Origin: Paenibacillus oralis | GTDB taxonomy: Bacteria > Bacillota > Bacilli > Paenibacillales > Paenibacillaceae | DNA length: 64,000 nucleotides | Direction: 5' to 3' | NCBI RefSeq assembly: GCF_003863965.1 | Contig: NZ_RRCN01000002.1 | Coordinates: 250,569 to 314,568, forward strand | Shown here: positions 34,901 to 43,984 of the stretch, one piece after another | Numbering within the stretch: position 1 is the stretch's first letter | Layout: each line of letters starts with the position of its first letter | Program-made: the position numbers and the translations under genes | Notes under the pieces: generated by a model | Databases searched by the model: none | Seen by the model: the letters and a program-made list of their open reading frames with translations, nothing else | Told to the model about the DNA's origin: nothing

Positions 34901-37704
34901 CGTCGTTCGCTCAGCGGGCTATCCGGATTCGTGCGGTACACATGGGCGACCTTCGTGATCCGTCCCGCAGTATCCGTAGTGATATCCAGCACCCTTCCCA
35001 CGCTGTCGATGACCTGCTGCAAAAAGCCCTGCTCGTCATAATGCAGCTCAATGCGTTGGCCGAGCTCATTTTCCACCCGCACCAACTGATAAGGCACGGA
35101 AACCTCATCTTCCATTTCAGTGTCTATATCCGCTTCAACTTCCGCCTTGGCTCCCGCTCCTGCCTTTGCTCTTGCTGCTATAGCCCATGCCCTTGATTCA
35201 GCTTGTTCCTTCGCTACTGCTTCGGCTGCTAGCCACGGCTTCGTTTCTGCTTGCGCCTTCGCACCCGTTTCCGTTCCCCAAGGCGCCCCTTCGGTTAACG
35301 CGGCAGGCCCCCGCAAATCTCCGCTTTCCGTCACAGGTGCAAAATAATACGTCAGCCGCCGCTCATGCTCAAACATTGCGTAGTTGTGCCCCAGACGGCG
35401 CAGCGTCAGCCGTTCAGACCGGTTAAACGTCTCCACGCGGCCCCGGTGCAGTAGTTCAAATGCCGCCGCCCGCCCATCGCCAAGCAGCACCCCGATGCCC
35501 TCCTTCAGCACGGCTAAACGCATATCCAGCACATGATGCACGCCATGACCCAGCCATCCGCTGAACCGGCTGTCGCTGATCCAACGGCGCTCCCAGACCA
35601 GGGGCAGCGGGCCGGGGAATTCAAAGTCCGTCGCTTGGCTCATCATCCGTCCGGTGATCAGATCCACAGGCTCAAAGCCCCATTTACAAAACTTTTCACT
35701 CAACCCTTTCGTACGATCGAAATTTTTTAGTACCTTGTGATTTAGAGCGGTCAACAATTTATCCGTACCTGTTTTCTTCGCCGCGGCTTGCAGCAGCTTG
35801 CTCGTTCTCTCCGCCAGCTCGTCCTGCATTTTCGCCAGTTTTTCCGCAACCTGCTTCTGAATGACATCGGTCTGGCCCATGACCTTTTTCGCGGCCGTAA
35901 GCACCTTGTCCATCTGGCTTTTGCCTAACTTCAATATTTTTTCCCCGCCAACCTTCATCACCGCTTTGCCGATCTTGCTTGCGGCTTTCCCCGCCAGGCG
36001 AGCGGCTCCAAAGGCATCTCCGACCCCGGGAATCATACAAACGAGTGACAGACCCGCGCCGACAAAATCGCCTCGCGCCAGGCTGATCCCCGCATTGATC
36101 ACGTCAAATACGGCCCCGACGCCCGGCAGCATGCCAAGCACGTCCAGCCCCATCTGAACCTTATCCCAAAATCCTTCCTTCTCCTTATCGATCTTCGCCT
36201 GTTCGGCTTCCGGGTTGGTCAACTTCGCAAACGACTGCCGATCCCGGCCCTCGGCCACAATGACCTCGCCGGATGTTTCCACATAGTCGTTAATGATCAC
36301 GCTGCCGCCCTTGCCGACGACGATGATCTCCTCCTCCGCGATGGCCTGAAACTGCTTAAATCCACTAAAATCAATCTCCTCCGGTGCCATCCAGATGATG
36401 TCCTGTTCACTATGCAGTTCAATCCCCGTATCTTCGTGAATCGAAAGAAACAGCGATCCCTCCTTGGCCGTAAAAGAAATGTCCTTCTGCCCCAGCATAA
36501 AATCCTTACCATAGCTGGTCGTAAACGACTTTACCGTGGAGTCGGCCATTTTCTGATTGGCTTTGGCGGCCGCTTCCCCGCCGGCGGACAGAGGCGTTCG
36601 CACCGAATTGATCAGCATCGCGTCGTCTTCGTCTTTCCCCGGAAAATACAGCTTAACCCGAGCCCCAACCTGCGGCATCGTATGCAGCAAGTGGCTGAAC
36701 GGCGAAGAATAAGGGAACCAGACGGCTTCCGCTTCATCCTGCTCCCAATCGATGTCCAGATGCACTTTGGCCCTATTCGGCGCGACCCCAATGACTTTGC
36801 CTTCGACCGCAAGCCCGACCAGATACGGATTATACAGTTGATTTTGCCGAATCCCTTCCGGAAGAGCACACAAATAATCAAACTCCAGGATTCCCTTGTG
36901 CAGTTCCGCTTCCAGCCCCATCACCGTAAACCATATTCCGTTCAATTCCACCTGATCGCCTAACTGCAGCAGTTGCTCCAGCCTGACCACACAGCGGGTA
37001 AAAGACCTCTCCTGCAGCCTTTCGTTCGGTGCCACGATCGCGGTGAGGAAAGAGTCCACCTTCCGCCCGATCCGGTAAGCCGTCCCTTCCGGCAGCTTCA
37101 GCCGCCCCGATCCGGTCGGGGCACCGATCCAGATCCGCGCCTCATGGCCAGCGACATCCGGGGTTAACACCGCTCCCGCGTGGGAAGCGACTCGCTCTAG
37201 AAACTCCCAATCCGTCTCTTCGTACTGCAGCAGCAGCTTGCCGATGGACCGCGACGTATCGAACGCATTTTCCTGAAGCTGGTGCCGGTAAGGCGATAGC
37301 ACCTCGTCAATAACTTCGCGGTAGCGCATATTCATCTGCTGGAACGAGCGGCTTTTGCGCTCGATATCCAGTTGATATGTAGGCGAGATCACAACCAGTT
37401 CCACGTGTTGATTATTTTGCACCTCATGCAGGTCAAGCTGATGAAGCTGCCCAAGGAACAGCGGATAGTCCTGCCGGCCGTACCGGCCATGCCCCCATAA
37501 TCCGATAGGATCGTCACTGCTGGCCCGCTCGACAATTTGCTCGCCGTTATGCTCCGGCAATAGGCCCCGCAGCAGCATTCGCGCGTGATCCCCCGGATGG
37601 CGGATAATCTTGATCCGTTCCAGGCGAAGCTGGCCATATGGCCATTTTAGATAAAGATCCTGGAGCGTCAGACTCTCGTGCTTTCGTTCTTTTTGATCCA
37701 GCAT
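31912..37704 (-). CDS. VgrG-Rhs fusion toxin with PD-(D/E)XK-like nuclease tip
   Basis: 1930 aa, no signal peptide. Residues ~1-480 resemble VgrG/phage gpD-gp5 spike domains (HQLQENAFDTSRSIGKLLLQ; OB-like VEGKVIGVAPNRAKVHLDID; KLYFPGKDEDDAMLINSVR). A glycine-rich hydrophobic stretch (~520-590) follows, then VDLITGRMMSQATDFEFPGP (~685) opening the Rhs shell, many YD repeats (~830-1600), and the core end YYNRFRYYLPHEGMYTQQDP with DPLTWIDELGL at ~1795-1807. The last 123 residues vary: GEK, GFDLIAKE and VVEVKTG fit a D-(E)xK nuclease. GGAAGGAGGAG precedes the ATG. Likely a delivered DNase. Confidence 0.85.
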   Translation of the reverse strand: MLDQKERKHESLTLQDLYLKWPYGQLRLERIKIIRHPGDHARMLLRGLLPEHNGEQIVERASSDDPIGLWGHGRYGRQDYPLFLGQLHQLDLHEVQNNQHVELVVISPTYQLDIERKSRSFQQMNMRYREVIDEVLSPYRHQLQENAFDTSRSIGKLLLQYEETDWEFLERVASHAGAVLTPDVAGHEARIWIGAPTGSGRLKLPEGTAYRIGRKVDSFLTAIVAPNERLQERSFTRCVVRLEQLLQLGDQVELNGIWFTVMGLEAELHKGILEFDYLCALPEGIRQNQLYNPYLVGLAVEGKVIGVAPNRAKVHLDIDWEQDEAEAVWFPYSSPFSHLLHTMPQVGARVKLYFPGKDEDDAMLINSVRTPLSAGGEAAAKANQKMADSTVKSFTTSYGKDFMLGQKDISFTAKEGSLFLSIHEDTGIELHSEQDIIWMAPEEIDFSGFKQFQAIAEEEIIVVGKGGSVIINDYVETSGEVIVAEGRDRQSFAKLTNPEAEQAKIDKEKEGFWDKVQMGLDVLGMLPGVGAVFDVINAGISLARGDFVGAGLSLVCMIPGVGDAFGAARLAGKAASKIGKAVMKVGGEKILKLGKSQMDKVLTAAKKVMGQTDVIQKQVAEKLAKMQDELAERTSKLLQAAAKKTGTDKLLTALNHKVLKNFDRTKGLSEKFCKWGFEPVDLITGRMMSQATDFEFPGPLPLVWERRWISDSRFSGWLGHGVHHVLDMRLAVLKEGIGVLLGDGRAAAFELLHRGRVETFNRSERLTLRRLGHNYAMFEHERRLTYYFAPVTESGDLRGPAALTEGAPWGTETGAKAQAETKPWLAAEAVAKEQAESRAWAIAARAKAGAGAKAEVEADIDTEMEDEVSVPYQLVRVENELGQRIELHYDEQGFLQQVIDSVGRVLDITTDTAGRITKVAHVYRTNPDSPLSERREVLVQYRYNEAGDLTAITDALGQTTYQTYDQHLMTEKKDRNGYSFYWRYDGPTTGARCVHTWGEDGLLEGRIAYFDGYNEVTNSQGHTTKYEYTPEYYCTAITNPLGGRYEYTYSDTADLLSETDEDGRLTQYVYDELGQLVQTIQPDGGSWQYMYSEQGQLLQVTDPEGGSQAWDYDEQGRLNRVVSADGTATTLVYDERHRICEVRNPQDAATMLEYDDHYNLTRMTLPDGTGAEWSYNHRGEFLQTTSPLGANQYFTYDALGRVVRTELPDGNVIKLQYNAYEEVIAAEDSKQRVTFGYTPLGQMTWREAKGKRVELAYNNEEELTAVVNEHGERYELERDANGEIVRETGFDGIVRQYVRGPGRLLERVERPGGRWTAFNYDDMGRITQTAYSDEMTETFKYNRIGALLETANPFATVKLEYDATGRLIQEWRDKYWIASKYDELGNRSVVSSSLGAHINMDRDMLGRISQLQAEQKVQEQAQNGHGTSQAGAGMPWTAQMTYNKLGLEIERLLPGGVVSKWQYDIIGRPERHSVSSGGRESRKRRYTWDINYRLKSLTNELTGKGIRYNYDDFGTLIGASDEFDKIFRMADDVGNLYSSGHRTDRKYGAGGRLLEFQGTKYSYDEEGQLIEKLEQDGSRWRYEYYGNGMMSKVVRPDEQEVVFTYDSLGRRIEKRFNGVVYCYMWDGNQILHEWTAESKQDEHEEKPELDLAGPQGAAEKFKYLLSQPAASQEPDPATLTTWVFEDGTFRPAAKITANGTYSIITDHLGTPVEIYNERGERVWSCELDIYGNVQNIYLKGKRSDCPFRYPGQYEDEETGLYYNRFRYYLPHEGMYTQQDPIGLAGNNPTLYGYVVDPLTWIDELGLNTRLGDWGEKVAAKWLSKKGYKVLGSIQNASNHGFDLIAKEIKTQLITVVEVKTGTKTWIDKKNMAQWTRQNINKIINNTNGRWLNKLDYQEKLLDILDDAQTNGNLKNKVLQINVKKRGIRCH

Positions 37705-37721
37705 CCCGCTCCTCCTTCCTT

Positions 37722-38105
37722 TTATTTCTGACCGTCGTCTTCCACATAAATAATGCCGTTCTCATGATGCACACAATTGACGTAAGAGCAGCTCAGCAGC
37801 GCGGGCTTGCCCTCGACCAAGAGGTCCGGCTTGCCGTTCACCCACTCCATATGCACCTCGGGTTCGCACGGCTTATCCCTCGCCTCGCATACCCCGAAGG
37901 TGGAGATATTGTCGTCTACCTTGCTATCGGCCACATTCATTAGCGGCTGGCCTTTAATATACATACCGTGACTTGTCGGCAAGTTCAGCATGTTCGGATG
38001 ACTGCCGCATACGCAGCGCAGCATCGCTCCGCGCACTACGTAGCTGAACTCTTCGCTGGCCCCTTCCTGCACGACGGTGCGTGCCATTTTTGCAATTGCC
38101 ATCAT
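37722..38105 (-). CDS. PAAR-like DUF4280 protein
   Basis: The 127-aa product has the DUF4280 pattern: an early FSYVVRGAMLRCVCGSHPN with paired Cys, a middle GMYIKGQPLMNVADSKVDDN, Cys in FGVCEARDKPC, and a C-terminal GKPALLSCSYVNCVHHENGI. DUF4280 proteins are PAAR-like spike tips found next to VgrG- and Rhs-type genes in Gram-positives. The conserved Cys/His could bind metal at the tip. Good AGGGGG ribosome site; 17 bp ahead of the VgrG-Rhs gene in the same operon. Confidence 0.8.
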   Translation of the reverse strand: MMAIAKMARTVVQEGASEEFSYVVRGAMLRCVCGSHPNMLNLPTSHGMYIKGQPLMNVADSKVDDNISTFGVCEARDKPCEPEVHMEWVNGKPDLLVEGKPALLSCSYVNCVHHENGIIYVEDDGQK

Positions 38106-38125
38106 CTGGCCCCCTTACGGTTCAT

Positions 38126-38632
38126 TTAAACTTCTGGTCCTCCGTCCACTGTCACCGGCACCAAACGCAGCCCCATATAAGCCCGGCGCAGCAAGCTTTC
38201 GGCAACGTCCAGATGTACAATCACATGCCCTTCCGCGCAAAACAGCCGCTCCCGCCGCAGCCGCTTTCCGTCCAGCACCATCGCGGTCACGTTGCCGGAC
38301 TGATCGCGTTTGCTTTTATTCGATAACACATCCCGTTCTTTCGGTTCCAAAAACCAGTATAACTCCTGCCGCTTCGCCTCTTTTGCCGTAAGAACAACGG
38401 AAGTCCAGCCTAGACCTGCTTCATATAATTCCAGCAGCTGCTTCATCCGGTTAGACACCAAACGCCGCGGCCCCTCCACGTAGTCGATAAACTCGACCTC
38501 CGCTTCCTCCCGGACATACAAACTGTTGTATTCCTGCCCGCCGTTACCGCTGCCGCTATCGCTATCCCGCTGGCCGCCGATCACCAGCAACGGCTTGCTC
38601 CGTTCATCCTGCTCCAGTAAAAAATAATGCAT
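38126..38632 (-). CDS. hypothetical operon protein
   Basis: 168 aa from MHYFLLEQDERSKPLLVIGG; AAGGGAAGGGTGG upstream sets this start over the longer frame. It is strand-rich with RKxR-type patches, and contains LRRERLFCAEGHVIVHLDVAESLLRRAY. DUF1629/Imm11-like proteins share such length and location but I cannot confirm it. It lies between the pentapeptide and PAAR-like genes, spaced under 25 bp on both sides. Perhaps an adaptor or chaperone for tip loading. Confidence 0.5.
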   Translation of the reverse strand: MHYFLLEQDERSKPLLVIGGQRDSDSGSGNGGQEYNSLYVREEAEVEFIDYVEGPRRLVSNRMKQLLELYEAGLGWTSVVLTAKEAKRQELYWFLEPKERDVLSNKSKRDQSGNVTAMVLDGKRLRRERLFCAEGHVIVHLDVAESLLRRAYMGLRLVPVTVDGGPEV

Positions 38633-38648
38633 AGCCACCCTTCCCTTC

Positions 38649-39761
38649 TTATCTCCCGGCCGGTACGGGAACGCCGTTTTCGTCTTCCTCCATCCAGACG
38701 ACGCTGCGCTTTTGTTCCTCGCTGAGCCGCCATTTCGCGGCATCTTGTTTCATCACCGCGGCCCCGGCTAAATTCGTGCCCCGAAAATCCGCCCCGGCCA
38801 AATCGGCATAAAGCAGGCTGGCTCCCTCCAGATTGGCATCGTTAAAGCGGACGCCGCCAAACCCCAGCACCATTCCTTCGTGGATAAAACGCTCGCCGCC
38901 CACGGCTTCCGTCAACCGGGCCCCGCGCAGATCGCTTCCGCTGAAATCGGCATCGTACAGCAAGCTTTGGCTTAAGTCGGCGCCGCTCAGGTTGCTGCCG
39001 CGAAAATCGGTGCCGATACAGACGCTTCGCTGCAACCGCGAACCGCTAAAATCGCTCCCCGCGCAGTGGCTATAGCGCAGATCGATGTCCTCATAGCTCC
39101 CCTCGCTCAAGTTCAGTCCGCGGAAGTCGCTGTTCATATAAACGTTCGGCAATTTTTGCTCCAGCCACCGCTTCAGGGCCGCCGCATCCTTCTCCGAAAC
39201 ATCTTCCATCCAAACCTGTTCGCTGAAGTCCTTGTACTCCCCGGTGCGGAACCTAAGCACATCAGCCCGCTCCACCAGCCGGAACTCCGGCAGGGCTAGC
39301 AGCTGCGGCATAAGCCGCCGTATCCACTCTTTTACAAACTGGTGGAGAACCGTGATCTCCCGCAGCAGGATCGCATCCTGTTCCAGCTCAGGCACGATTC
39401 TGAGCAGCTTCTTACGCAATTTTTGCTTGAAATCCTGTAAAAACAAGTGCAGCCACGGCAGTTCAACCAGCTCCATACACTCGCTTCGGTCCATATACCA
39501 GCGGTCATCGTAAGCCTCCAGGCTGTAAACCAGCTTCTCCTGCAGCAGCCAGGACCGTAAATAAGAAAAGTGAATAAAAGCGATTTTAGCTTTCGTCCCG
39601 CCTGCCTGCTGCTCGCGGATACGCAAGCAGAGCTTGCGAAACGCTTCGATCAGCTCGGCGGAATGCGCCTCCATCATCCTGCTGCGCCAAGCCCGGTCGG
39701 CTTTAAACAGCAGTTCGTCCCGCATTGCGGCAATCTCCCGTTCTAATACCGGCTCCGTCAA
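38649..39761 (-). CDS. pentapeptide-repeat protein
   Basis: 370 aa from a TTG with AGGGGGGACG ahead. The first ~195 residues are helical. Residues ~200-335 form A(D/N)LxX-type pentapeptide repeats (DFRGLNLSEGSYEDIDLRYS; GTDFRGSNLSGADLSQSLLY; ASLLYADLAGADFRGTNLAG), a right-handed quadrilateral beta helix. Such proteins occur as adaptors or effectors next to VgrG/Rhs genes. Same operon as the VgrG-like gene upstream (16 bp apart). Confidence 0.75.
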   Translation of the reverse strand: MTEPVLEREIAAMRDELLFKADRAWRSRMMEAHSAELIEAFRKLCLRIREQQAGGTKAKIAFIHFSYLRSWLLQEKLVYSLEAYDDRWYMDRSECMELVELPWLHLFLQDFKQKLRKKLLRIVPELEQDAILLREITVLHQFVKEWIRRLMPQLLALPEFRLVERADVLRFRTGEYKDFSEQVWMEDVSEKDAAALKRWLEQKLPNVYMNSDFRGLNLSEGSYEDIDLRYSHCAGSDFSGSRLQRSVCIGTDFRGSNLSGADLSQSLLYDADFSGSDLRGARLTEAVGGERFIHEGMVLGFGGVRFNDANLEGASLLYADLAGADFRGTNLAGAAVMKQDAAKWRLSEEQKRSVVWMEEDENGVPVPAGR

Positions 39762-39777
39762 GCTCGTCCCCCCTGTC

Positions 39778-41304
39778 CTAGTTGTTTCGCACCTGATTTC
39801 CTTTCAGCACGACATCGTTTTCGATCACCAGCGAACTGTCCTTGCAGCTCATCTCCACCTTCTCGCTTGCCGCCAGCGTAATGTTCTTTGACTGTAAAAT
39901 CACATTTTCCGCCGCGGTTACTTTAATATCCTTGCTGCTGGTCAAGGTGATGCCGTTTTCATCCTCCAGCAGAATTGATACACCGTCCCCGGAAATCATA
40001 ATGTAGTCCGGTGCCAGCACGATCATTTTCCCGTTCTTCGTCTTGAGCGTTTTGATTTCCGGGTCCTGCATCGGATCGCCGCAGCCCGCGCCGGCCGAGC
40101 CGCCAGAGCCGCCGGCCCCTGTCCCCGCACCCGCGCCTACGCCTGAACCCCCTGCCGCGCCGGAACCGCCTCCAGCTGCTCCGCCGCCCGAAGCGCCGCC
40201 GCCGGAGCCTCCCGCTTTCGCCACTGAACTGGTGGCAAAAGCGTCCTTCTCCTCATGCGTTGGAAAATAAATCCGCACATTATCCCCCTGCTCGGGCATA
40301 AAGTACCATCCCGCATTGTCCGCGGACGCGTAAATCGTCGAGTACGGCAGCCAGCAGGCCGTTCCTTCATCCTGAGCTGAATCCATGTTCAGATGCACCT
40401 TAACCCGATCTTTGCTTACGGCGAGAACTTGCCCCTGAACCGAAGCGCCAACGATCGTTTTGTTGTACTGTTTGGGGATCACCAGCCCGCCTTCTCTGGC
40501 TAATATATATCTGCGTTTTAAAACCCCTTGTTCCAGAACCATCCCGACCTGGCTCACCAGCAGCTTTTTTCCGTTAAACTCCACCTCATGCCCAACATCC
40601 AGCACCTGCGGCGACTCCACCTCATAGAACACAAAATCATGCTGCGAGACCCCCGGAATCCTGGCGCTCAGCGCCTGCTGATACAGGTCCATCCGTTTTT
40701 GAACGCGGTAATTGTGGACGGTCAGCTTGCCTTTGCCGCCGAGCTGGGGCAGCCCGAAATAACACAAGGTCCGCTCATCCATGGCGGCGGGGACAACCCC
40801 CGTATGAAAATGCGAAGCGAGCCGCTTGAGCAGCTGCCAATCGCTTTCTTGATACTGCAAAATCATACTTTCCAGCGAAGACCCGTTCGACGCGTAATCG
40901 ATTAAGTCCGCCTGGGGATAGGCGCCGATGATTTTTTTCATCAGGGAGCTGTAGGCCAATCCGATTTGCTGAAAAGACCGGTCCACCGGCTGCAAGTCCA
41001 GCTTGTAGGTGTTTGACATCGCGGTCACGGAAATGAAATACACCCCTTGAACCATCTGGATTTCCACATCCAAAATCATGCCGTGGAACAGCGTCACCTT
41101 CTTGCCTTGCTCATCGACCTCTTTCACCACGATCTCCGTCTGTGCGTCGGCCATTTGCACATAACTGTCCTTGCGGCTTTCCGGAACGATCCCTTTAAAC
41201 GTCAGCTTGACATGCTCGTTCATCCGCTTGTCGATCTTCAGTTCCTGCAGCCGCTCCAGTTCAAACGGCTCGATGACGATGTACGAATTCAGCGCCTGTT
41301 CCAC
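39778..41304 (-). CDS. VgrG-like spike protein
   Basis: 508 aa from a GTG with GGGAGGG upstream. Residues 1-240 match the gpD-like part (LTFKGIVPESRKDSYVQMA; SYVQMADAQTEIVVKEV); an OB-like domain is near 285-360 (VQGQVLAVSKDRVKVHLNMD; WYFMPEQGDNVRIYFPTHEE). A Gly/Ala/Ser linker of about 45 residues follows, then a strand-rich end with IKVTAAENVILQS and SKNITLAASEKVEMSC. It parallels the N-terminal third of the VgrG-Rhs protein but carries no effector. Probably trimerises as part of the spike. Confidence 0.75.
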   Translation of the reverse strand: MEQALNSYIVIEPFELERLQELKIDKRMNEHVKLTFKGIVPESRKDSYVQMADAQTEIVVKEVDEQGKKVTLFHGMILDVEIQMVQGVYFISVTAMSNTYKLDLQPVDRSFQQIGLAYSSLMKKIIGAYPQADLIDYASNGSSLESMILQYQESDWQLLKRLASHFHTGVVPAAMDERTLCYFGLPQLGGKGKLTVHNYRVQKRMDLYQQALSARIPGVSQHDFVFYEVESPQVLDVGHEVEFNGKKLLVSQVGMVLEQGVLKRRYILAREGGLVIPKQYNKTIVGASVQGQVLAVSKDRVKVHLNMDSAQDEGTACWLPYSTIYASADNAGWYFMPEQGDNVRIYFPTHEEKDAFATSSVAKAGGSGGGASGGGAAGGGSGAAGGSGVGAGAGTGAGGSGGSAGAGCGDPMQDPEIKTLKTKNGKMIVLAPDYIMISGDGVSILLEDENGITLTSSKDIKVTAAENVILQSKNITLAASEKVEMSCKDSSLVIENDVVLKGNQVRNN

Positions 41305-41307
41305 CGT

Positions 41308-42012
41308 TTATCCCTCCCCTTTGCGTTCCTGGCCCATCACCTGCAAAGATGCCATTATGCCGTGTGCGATCGGACGCCATAACTTCATTTCCTTCTCCAT
41401 GCAATTCACCCCGAAGAAAAGTCCTTTTTCTTCCCAGGCCATAAAAAAAGTCAAATTATAAATGTTGCCGTCCATCGCCGGGGAAACAAACTCGTAATAT
41501 CCGACGCGCTTCTTACCTTGATGCTCCATCTGCACGGACTGTCCCTGGGAACGCTGCTGCCCTGCTTCCGGTTCAAGCTCACCCAACGCAAACACCCCGT
41601 CGGACAACCAGGAGGCATTGGGCTGCATGCGTTTCAGCATCTTCAGCAATTCCGCCTGATACACCTCCATCTCATCGTCAAACAGCCGATTCTCCGTAGG
41701 ATTGACCGTCACGTTGACCGTCAGGGTATCATTGGTGTAAATCAGCTTGGGACGCCGTTCGGACGGGTATTTGATTTTCGCATAGTCCTCTGGCATTTCG
41801 GTAAAAGACGCCGGCAAACGTAAGGCAACCTGCCCCGGGAACACCTCCGTTACAGTAAACTCGATGCTTTCCTCTGCAAATTCCAGATCCCCGGCAAGAA
41901 CCGCTCTCGTTACCTCCGGAATGGAAAGCCGATTCTCTCGAATCCGTTCTTGTTCCTGCTGCTCTTCCTCCCGAATCATCCTCAGAAACTGCTCATCGAT
42001 AAAGTTGGACAT
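41308..42012 (-). CDS. DcrB/PsbP-like protein, possible effector chaperone
   Basis: 234 aa. After a helical start (EEEQQEQERIRENRLSIPEV), residues ~45-225 look like a DcrB/PsbP fold: GQVALRLPASFTEMPEDYAK, then LTVNVTVNPTENRL, and YNLTFFMAWEEKGLFFGVNC. In Gram-negative type VI secretion, DUF1795/DcrB-like Eag proteins chaperone Rhs effectors, so a similar role here is attractive but inferred. First gene of the operon; GGAAGAGGTG ahead of ATG. Confidence 0.5.
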   Translation of the reverse strand: MSNFIDEQFLRMIREEEQQEQERIRENRLSIPEVTRAVLAGDLEFAEESIEFTVTEVFPGQVALRLPASFTEMPEDYAKIKYPSERRPKLIYTNDTLTVNVTVNPTENRLFDDEMEVYQAELLKMLKRMQPNASWLSDGVFALGELEPEAGQQRSQGQSVQMEHQGKKRVGYYEFVSPAMDGNIYNLTFFMAWEEKGLFFGVNCMEKEMKLWRPIAHGIMASLQVMGQERKGEG

Positions 42013-42049
42013 GTACGCACCTCTTCCGCCATATGAACTCGCTTAAGCC

Positions 42050-42700
42050 CTATCAATTTCCGCCGTTTCCCCCAGTCAACACCCCGACAGTTACAAAAAA
42101 CAGCGACCCCATCCCGATAAAACCGTCGAGAAAGCAATCGCCGTCTAAGGTGCAAAGATAAATCCTTTCTTACACTAACTGCATGGAGATGTATAGGAAA
42201 AAGGGATGATAAAACTCTTTCTTATGTATATCGGTATAAACTTCCAATTGCTTTACATCCATCTACTTAATATGGGTTAATCTACAAGCAGACACAAAAA
42301 AAGAAACCGCCCCTTTTGGAGCCGGCTTCCAGTGAAAATTAGTAGAAAGATCCTTAAATAACGATTTGTTTATTTAGAGACAAGGATTAGGGGGGGAGTG
42401 AAGATGCGCAACTGGACTAAATCCCTAGACGATCCGCTCTTTACGCGGTTTGTTATTTAGGCACCCTATTTAAACTTGCAAGCGTCGCGCACGTTATATA
42501 CATCGCCGATCTTTAGTAATATTGTCTGTGGTTTGCTCAATTTTCCCGCTCCCCATCATTTCCTGGCCTATAAAAAAAGCCACTGGTGGTTGTTCAACCT
42601 CGAGGTATTGTTGAGCCAATGGTTTCATAAATTTATTACCCAATTGCACTTATTCTCCAGAAATTTTTAAATATTAACAACATTGTCCCATTCAGTTTGC
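42050..42700. other. intergenic region with a stub ORF
   Basis: The left part should hold the promoter of the VgrG-Rhs operon. A strong ribosome site (AGGGGGGGAG) at 42390-42399 precedes an 18-codon ORF (42404-42460, MRNWTKSLDDPLFTRFVI), either a leader peptide or a broken gene. The minus strand near 42485-42620 has a 44-codon frame (MKPLAQQYLEVEQPPVAFFI...) without a good start signal. Confidence 0.35.
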
Positions 42701-42710
42701 ATAAATGATG

Positions 42711-42745
42711 AATACCCTGCTGAAATTTTGATCAGCAGGGCATTC
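42711..42745 (-). terminator. terminator of the secreted-protein gene
   Basis: AATGCCCTGCTGATC and its near complement form a hairpin right after the stop codon. Confidence 0.6.
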
Positions 42746-42749
42746 AAAT

Positions 42750-43316
42750 TTAGATAGTTTTTTGTGCCGAATATAAAGTTACAACATGACCTCCAGAGCC
42801 ATCCTCATCAATAAATCTAATTTGGCCAGTTAAGCGTACTCTATAATGCCCTTCCCCTTCAGATGGAGTCCAGGTATGCTGATTGTTTTCATGATCTGAT
42901 AAACTTCCTGCGTAGTCAAAAGAATATGAGTCCACGTCGTCCCAAGTTAAATTATACCAATGTTCTTTGTACTGAAGTGTCATTGTTAAATCTACTTCAG
43001 TAACTATTTTTCCTTTAGATTTATAAGACCAGTTGCCTTCAAGATTACCATTCGAAAGCACATCAAGCCATAGGTCAAATGGATTTGTTGCTTGTATACT
43101 GATTGACTCATCAGTTGTTGATGCATCTGTAGCCGGAAATGTAGTATAAGCATCAATACTACTTCCTTCTAAAGAATCACGAAACTCATAAACTGATGAT
43201 TCCTGGCTTGCCGATGCCTGTCCTTCTACATCTTGGGCAGACGCTTTAGCTCCCGTGAAAGAAACCATGGATACTAACAAGGTTAGTGCTAGTAGTATAG
43301 AGCCAAGTCTTTTCAT
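42750..43316 (-). CDS. small secreted protein
   Basis: 188 aa. The start MKRLGSILLALTLLVSMVSF is fixed by AAAGGAGA eight bases upstream; the signal peptide ends near KASA (about residue 27). The mature part has a Ser/Thr-rich linker, then a strand-rich domain (FDLWLDVLSNGNLEGNWSYK; HYRVRLTGQIRFIDEDGSGG). No Cys and no catalytic motif. Family not recognised; an extracellular beta-sandwich protein is likely. Confidence 0.6.
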   Translation of the reverse strand: MKRLGSILLALTLLVSMVSFTGAKASAQDVEGQASASQESSVYEFRDSLEGSSIDAYTTFPATDASTTDESISIQATNPFDLWLDVLSNGNLEGNWSYKSKGKIVTEVDLTMTLQYKEHWYNLTWDDVDSYSFDYAGSLSDHENNQHTWTPSEGEGHYRVRLTGQIRFIDEDGSGGHVVTLYSAQKTI

Positions 43317-43557
43317 TCTACCAATCTCCTTTTCTGTTTTATTTTTCCTTCCCAAATTTAATCTTATTATTGGTTATATATTTAATCAATGGGAAAAGTT
43401 AACTATTTATCCTTCCTTTATGGGGATAAAGTAGCAAAATATGTCAAGAACAATAAGTTTTATGGCTTTGACTTTATGGTTCTGGTTTTGTAATATGAAA
43501 GTTATATATATTGTGTAAAAAGTTTACATAAAATAAAGTCAGGGAGGACTTACAAAA

Positions 43558-43980
43558 GTGGATCTGATTAAGATTTACAAACAAATGCGTGCATGGGAAG
43601 AGGTTCGAGAAAGAGAGAAGAAAATGCTAGATGGAGTTATTGAATTAGACCCCCGTATTCTTAAAATATGCAAAGAGCAACAAGAAACTATAAAGGAGAA
43701 ATTACTTCAATTTGGTGTGGATGTAGAGTATGTTTTAACAAACATTTTTCCATATTTAAAAAAAGAAGCTTGGATACTCGATCACGGAATTAAATTAAAT
43801 AAAATTGAAAATGGTGGTTACGAATACGAATTGTATAAAGCACCGTTAAATGGAGATGCGAAGCCGCTTAAATTATTTTCCACACTAGAAGAAGCAGTCA
43901 CTGAAATTCTTTCATGCTATCCTGAACTGGCACGCATTAAAACTGTAGAACAGGTTATTTCTGAATTGGAGTTCAAATAA
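43558..43980 (+). CDS. hypothetical protein
   Basis: 140 aa from a GTG with AGGGAGGA upstream. It is helical and charged (MDLIKIYKQMRAWEEVRERE; EQQETIKEKLLQFGVDVEYV) with a strand-rich middle. Divergent from the secreted-protein gene across about 240 bp of AT-rich DNA containing both promoters. Function unknown. Confidence 0.5.
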   Translation: MDLIKIYKQMRAWEEVREREKKMLDGVIELDPRILKICKEQQETIKEKLLQFGVDVEYVLTNIFPYLKKEAWILDHGIKLNKIENGGYEYELYKAPLNGDAKPLKLFSTLEEAVTEILSCYPELARIKTVEQVISELEFK

Positions 43981-43984
43981 TTTA

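Noticed and set aside
32361..37943. Numerous long plus-strand and alternate minus-strand ORFs across rhs
   Set aside because: They are shadows of a GC-rich coding sequence with no start signals and no recognisable products.
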